NCBI GenBank assembly: GCA_007120815.1
Contig: SKMY01000082.1
Location: forward strand, 1 to 8,048
Length of the DNA: 8,048 bases
Source: Syntrophomonadaceae bacterium
Lineage (GTDB): Bacteria > Bacillota_D > Dethiobacteria > DTU022 > UBA8154
Direction: 5' to 3'
Position 1 is the first letter of the stretch. Each line of letters opens with the position of its first letter. The notes below the pieces were generated by a model, which was given only the letters and a program-made list of their open reading frames with translations, had not been told where the DNA came from and did no database searches. Positions 5,338 through 8,048 of this stretch are shown here, piece by piece. Position numbers and translations under genes: made by a program.

Positions 5338-6682
5338 TGCTTATACCTCCCTGGTCCTGGTTAATTAGAACGGAAAGGTCTTTGTCTCCACGACCTGACA
5401 GGTTAAGGACAACAATGTCATGCTGCCGGCCAAGGTTTTTCATCTCCACTGCCAGCTGCTCAAGATAAGCCAATGCATGGGCGCTTTCCAGGGCTGGCAA
5501 GATCCCCTCCAGGCTGGCTAAGAGGTGGAAAGCCTTAAGCGCTTCTGTATCGGTGGCCGAGGCATACCTGGCCCGTTTTGACGCTTTTAAATAACTGTGT
5601 TCCGGACCCACTCCGGGATAATCTAACCCCGCGGATATGGAATGGACAGGGGCGATCTGCCCGTTGTCATCTTGAAGAAGATAGCTCAAGGCCCCATGAA
5701 GCACACCCGGAGTGCCTTTTTGCAGCGAGGCGGCATGTTGATTCCCGTTAAGACCTTTCCCTCCAGCCTCCACACCAATGAGCTCAACATTAAGAAGGGG
5801 AATGAAAGGGGCGAAAAGCCCCAGGGCATTGCTGCCCCCACCAATACAGGCTACCAGATATGCCGGCAGTTTTTGTTCTTTTTCCATGATTTGTTCCTTG
5901 ACTTCCAACCCGATAACCGATTGGAATTCCCGAACCATCTTTGGATAGGGATGTGGCCCGACGACAGAGCCGATAACGTAGTGGGTTTCTTTCAATTCGG
6001 TAATCCATTCACGCAAGGCTTCATTTGTCGCGTCCTTAAGGGTTTTGCTGCCTGATCTCACCGGTCTAATTTCTGCTTGCAGCAATCTCATGCGAAAAAC
6101 GTTTGGCTGCTGTCTATCCATGTCTTCTTCACCCATAAAAACAGTACATTTAAGACCAAGAAGCGCTGCTGCCGTTGCAACAGCCACACCGTGCTGTCCG
6201 GCCCCTGTTTCTGCAATCAATCGCTTTTTACCCATGTACTTGGCCAGTAAAGCCTGACCAAGGGCGTTATTTATCTTGTGGGCCCCCGTGTGGTTCAGAT
6301 CCTCCCGCTTTAAATACAACCGTGACAACCCCAGGTAGTCACCCAGGTTTTTTGCCTGGTACAAAGGCGTTGGACGGCCCACATAATCCTTTAAATAGTG
6401 CTTAAAATCGCACTGAAATGCTTGATGATTTAAAAAACACGTATAAGCTTCATTTAATTCTTCCAGGGCCGGCATGAGGGTTTCGGGCACAAATCTCCCT
6501 CCAAAAGTACCATAATACCCGTTGTGGTCTGGCAGGATAATTTGATCCGTGTGTTGCTTTTGATTAAGATCCACCTCTTGAAATAAACCTGAAACCGGTG
6601 GATCGTGAACCTTATGGGTTTTTAGATTTGTTTCAACTCGTTTGAGCGCGTTTTTAACATTCTTTTTCTTTGTGTCTTTCAC
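5318..6682 (-). CDS. trpB: Tryptophan synthase beta chain with N-terminal extension
   Basis: A 454-residue PLP enzyme that condenses indole with serine to make tryptophan, working as an alpha2-beta2 complex with TrpA. The PLP lysine is K136 in [25 protein letters not shown] and L-S-G-R-G-D-K-D are intact. Overall it is a TrpB1-type chain that matches the E. coli protein throughout. The start is GTG at 6680-6682 with GGAGG (6691-6695) 8 bases upstream; an upstream ATG at 6727 lacks such a site. This leaves about 50 extra residues, Lys-rich at first (K-D-T-K-K-K-N-V-K), before the usual beginning near [12 protein letters not shown]. No usable start codon with a ribosome binding site lies closer to that point. 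It overlaps trpF by 29 bases and trpA by 20. Confidence 0.96.
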   Translation of the reverse strand: MKDTKKKNVKNALKRVETNLKTHKVHDPPVSGLFQEVDLNQKQHTDQIILPDHNGYYGTFGGRFVPETLMPALEELNEAYTCFLNHQAFQCDFKHYLKDYVGRPTPLYQAKNLGDYLGLSRLYLKREDLNHTGAHKINNALGQALLAKYMGKKRLIAETGAGQHGVAVATAAALLGLKCTVFMGEEDMDRQQPNVFRMRLLQAEIRPVRSGSKTLKDATNEALREWITELKETHYVIGSVVGPHPYPKMVREFQSVIGLEVKEQIMEKEQKLPAYLVACIGGGSNALGLFAPFIPLLNVELIGVEAGGKGLNGNQHAASLQKGTPGVLHGALSYLLQDDNGQIAPVHSISAGLDYPGVGPEHSYLKASKRARYASATDTEALKAFHLLASLEGILPALESAHALAYLEQLAVEMKNLGRQHDIVVLNLSGRGDKDLSVLINQDQGGISNAKYKN

Positions 6683-7361
6683 CTTTTTCACCTCCAAAGT
6701 TACGTGTTTCCAGAAAATAACGTTCATTCCAAGCGTGGACCTGGCTCATTAAACGCTTAACTTTGTCCGGGTCCTTTCTTCCGTTTAGCTCCACACCGCT
6801 ACTTACATCGACCCCGAAGGGCTGGACCGAATTCAGCGCTGCGATTATATTTTCCGGTCTTAATCCGCCGGCCAGGATAACCGGTATCTGGATATTCTGC
6901 TGGTCTTTTATGGAACATACAGCGTCCCAATTAAACGTCTTCCCACCCCCACCTTTTTTGTGGGGGTAATAGGTATCCAGGAGCAGGGCATCAACGTCAT
7001 AGAACCTTAGATCCTTTTGCGTTATCGCTTTGTTATCATTAGCGATTGGAACGGCTTTAATGATGTTATGTCTGGGAAATCTTCTGCAATATTCCGGTGT
7101 CTCTTCACCGTGAAACTGGAGCGTATCCAGGCCGCAGCGTTTTGCAATGTCCTGCACATGTCCCGCGTCTTCGTTTACAAAAACACCGACCTTTGTCACA
7201 AAAGGAGGTATACCCTTTATGATGGTCATCGCCTGGTCGGGCGTTAATCTCCGGGGACTATCCGCAAAAACGAATCCCAAGGCGTTAACGCCGGCGGAAA
7301 CGGCAATCCCGGCTTCATCTGCTGACTTAATCCCACATATTTTAACCCGTACAGGAAACAT
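6654..7361 (-). CDS. trpF: Phosphoribosylanthranilate isomerase
   Basis: A 235-residue TIM barrel that converts phosphoribosylanthranilate to CdRP, the substrate of TrpC. The general base C9 lies in V-K-I-C-G-I and the general acid D185 in [18 protein letters not shown] and the phosphate-binding L-A-G-G-L are also clear. The usual length is about 200-215; the extra residues are a hydrophilic tail ([13 protein letters not shown]) read through the trpB ribosome binding site and first codons, so the tail is a by-product of gene overlap. ATG at 7359-7361 is preceded by only a weak GGG-type site, and the gene overlaps the end of trpC by 20 bases, pointing to translational coupling. A Gly-rich loop (137-140) is encoded by a perfect 8-bp hairpin at 6945-6967. 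Confidence 0.96.
   Translation of the reverse strand: MFPVRVKICGIKSADEAGIAVSAGVNALGFVFADSPRRLTPDQAMTIIKGIPPFVTKVGVFVNEDAGHVQDIAKRCGLDTLQFHGEETPEYCRRFPRHNIIKAVPIANDNKAITQKDLRFYDVDALLLDTYYPHKKGGGGKTFNWDAVCSIKDQQNIQIPVILAGGLRPENIIAALNSVQPFGVDVSSGVELNGRKDPDKVKRLMSQVHAWNERYFLETRNFGGEKGERHKEKEC
6691..6695 (-). promoter_or_regulatory. trpB ribosome binding site
   Basis: GGAGG on the minus strand, 8 bases before a GTG (6680-6682) and inside the 3' end of trpF. It decides the trpB start: the more upstream ATG at 6727 has no comparable site and would place the Shine-Dalgarno inside the coding sequence. Confidence 0.75.
6945..6967 (-). repeat. Perfect 8-bp inverted repeat within trpF
   Basis: ACCCCCAC (6945-6952) and GTGGGGGT (6960-6967) are perfect complements with a seven-base loop. 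On the transcript this is a GC-rich stem with an A-rich loop, coding for the region just before and including the Gly-rich loop of TrpF. It has no downstream U-run, so it is not a terminator; it may slow translation or simply reflect the run of Gly codons. Confidence 0.55.
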
Positions 7362-8048
7362 GGTTACCCATCAACTCCCGAAGTTTATCTTCTGGTGAAG
7401 GGCTATTCATTAAGCTGCGCCCCACAAGGATGGCGTCAATTCCCGCCTCATTTTTCAGGTGTTCTACTTGTTTTCGATGAAAAATACCGCTTTCTGAAAC
7501 CAGCAAGAGATTTCGTGGAACAAACGGACCCCACAGAATCGTCCGTTCCAAGTTCACTTCCAAGGTGTGCAGGTCCCTGTTATTTATTCCGATAATTTCT
7601 GCGCCGGCCTGCACGGCTTTTTCAACCTCCGCTGCCTTTCCCGTTTCCACAAGAGCAGCCATTCCCAACTCCCTGGCGAGGGAGATGAAACAAGCCAGTT
7701 CCACGGAAGTTAGCAAGGAAGAAATCAATAAAACAGCATCGGCTCCACTGGCTCTGGATTCATAGATCTGGTATTCATCAATCAGAAAGTCTTTACGTAG
7801 AACGGGTATGGATGTGCAGTTTTTTACTTCTACCAGATCTGCCAACCCCCCTGCAAAATATCTTTCTTCCGTCAAGACTGAAATCGCTGCGGAACCGGCT
7901 TTTTCATATGCACTGGCTAGAGACCCCACTGCGCAGGGAACGGGATCCGACGCCACCAGGTTTAAGTGCCTGTACCCGGGCGCAGCTTTTTTAATTTCTG
8001 CAATTATTCTTACCTGGCTGCTTTTCTCTTTTAATGCGTTTAGAAAAT
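7342..8048 (-). CDS. trpC: Indole-3-glycerol phosphate synthase, C-terminal 234 residues (runs off right edge)
   Basis: The enzyme closes the ring of CdRP to indole-3-glycerol phosphate, the substrate of TrpA. The reading frame stays open to the window edge; about 25-30 N-terminal residues are missing. Catalytic elements are visible in order: A-E-I-K-K (Glu and Lys of the first strand), S-V-L-T-E-E, R-K-D-F-L-I (the catalytic Lys), A-L-V-E-T-G, G-I-N-N-R-D-L and V-S-E-S-G-I. The segment after A-E-I-K-K departs from the usual S-P-S-x-G motif: it reads A-A-P-G-Y-R-H-L-N-L, and the stretch up to A-Y-E-K-A-G is about six residues longer than normal. The other two frames contain stops here and offer no better match, so a simple frameshift does not explain it. 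The GTG at 7956 is internal, not the start. It overlaps trpF by 20 bases. Confidence 0.94.
   Translation of the reverse strand, partial: FLNALKEKSSQVRIIAEIKKAAPGYRHLNLVASDPVPCAVGSLASAYEKAGSAAISVLTEERYFAGGLADLVEVKNCTSIPVLRKDFLIDEYQIYESRASGADAVLLISSLLTSVELACFISLARELGMAALVETGKAAEVEKAVQAGAEIIGINNRDLHTLEVNLERTILWGPFVPRNLLLVSESGIFHRKQVEHLKNEAGIDAILVGRSLMNSPSPEDKLRELMGNHVSCTG

Noticed and set aside
6683..6727. Longer start for trpB (ATG at 6727)
   Set aside because: It would place the strong GGAGG site inside the gene and lengthen the overlap with trpF to 74 bases; the GTG at 6682 has the ideal spacing.

Overview
The window looks like a Clostridia-type Bacillota (Firmicutes) chromosome. It has mid-range GC by eye, strong AGGAGG-type ribosome binding sites, GTG/TTG starts, trp genes in the order C-F-B-A, a SCIFF peptide with its radical SAM maturase, and an mnmA / zinc-ribbon / AI-2E-transporter cluster. 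The overall flavour resembles the Desulfotomaculum/Pelotomaculum group, but that finer placement is inference. Every gene I can support lies on the minus strand, so transcription runs from high to low coordinates.

Right part (about 8048 down to 4477): the distal half of a tryptophan operon, trpC (cut by the window edge) - trpF - trpB - trpA. The genes overlap by 20, 29 and 20 bases, which suggests translational coupling. Together they convert CdRP precursors to indole-3-glycerol phosphate and then to tryptophan. Two genes look unusual: TrpC has an altered and lengthened loop after its first catalytic strand, and TrpB has an N-terminal extension of about 50 residues.

Middle (about 4500 to 2857): a complete SCIFF ranthipeptide system. 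The 48-residue precursor with exactly six cysteines (4256-4402) is very short and easily missed. It has a good sigma-A-like promoter embedded in the 3' end of trpA and an intrinsic-terminator-like hairpin directly after its stop codon. The radical SAM/SPASM maturase (2857-4203) follows, so the precursor can be made as a short abundant transcript while readthrough feeds the maturase. This is the most notable system in the window. It is a known family, but the local architecture is informative and the precursor leader is divergent.

Left part (about 2735 to 1): a YigZ/IMPACT-family protein; a 188-base intergenic region carrying a REP-like element (12-bp perfect inverted repeat enclosing 20-bp-period direct repeats); mnmA of the C-x-x-C type, possibly Fe-S dependent; an 89-residue double-CxxC zinc-ribbon protein; and the N-terminal part of an AI-2E family transporter cut by the left edge. 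The last three appear to form one operon. No tRNA, rRNA, CRISPR array, transposase gene or plus-strand gene is supported.
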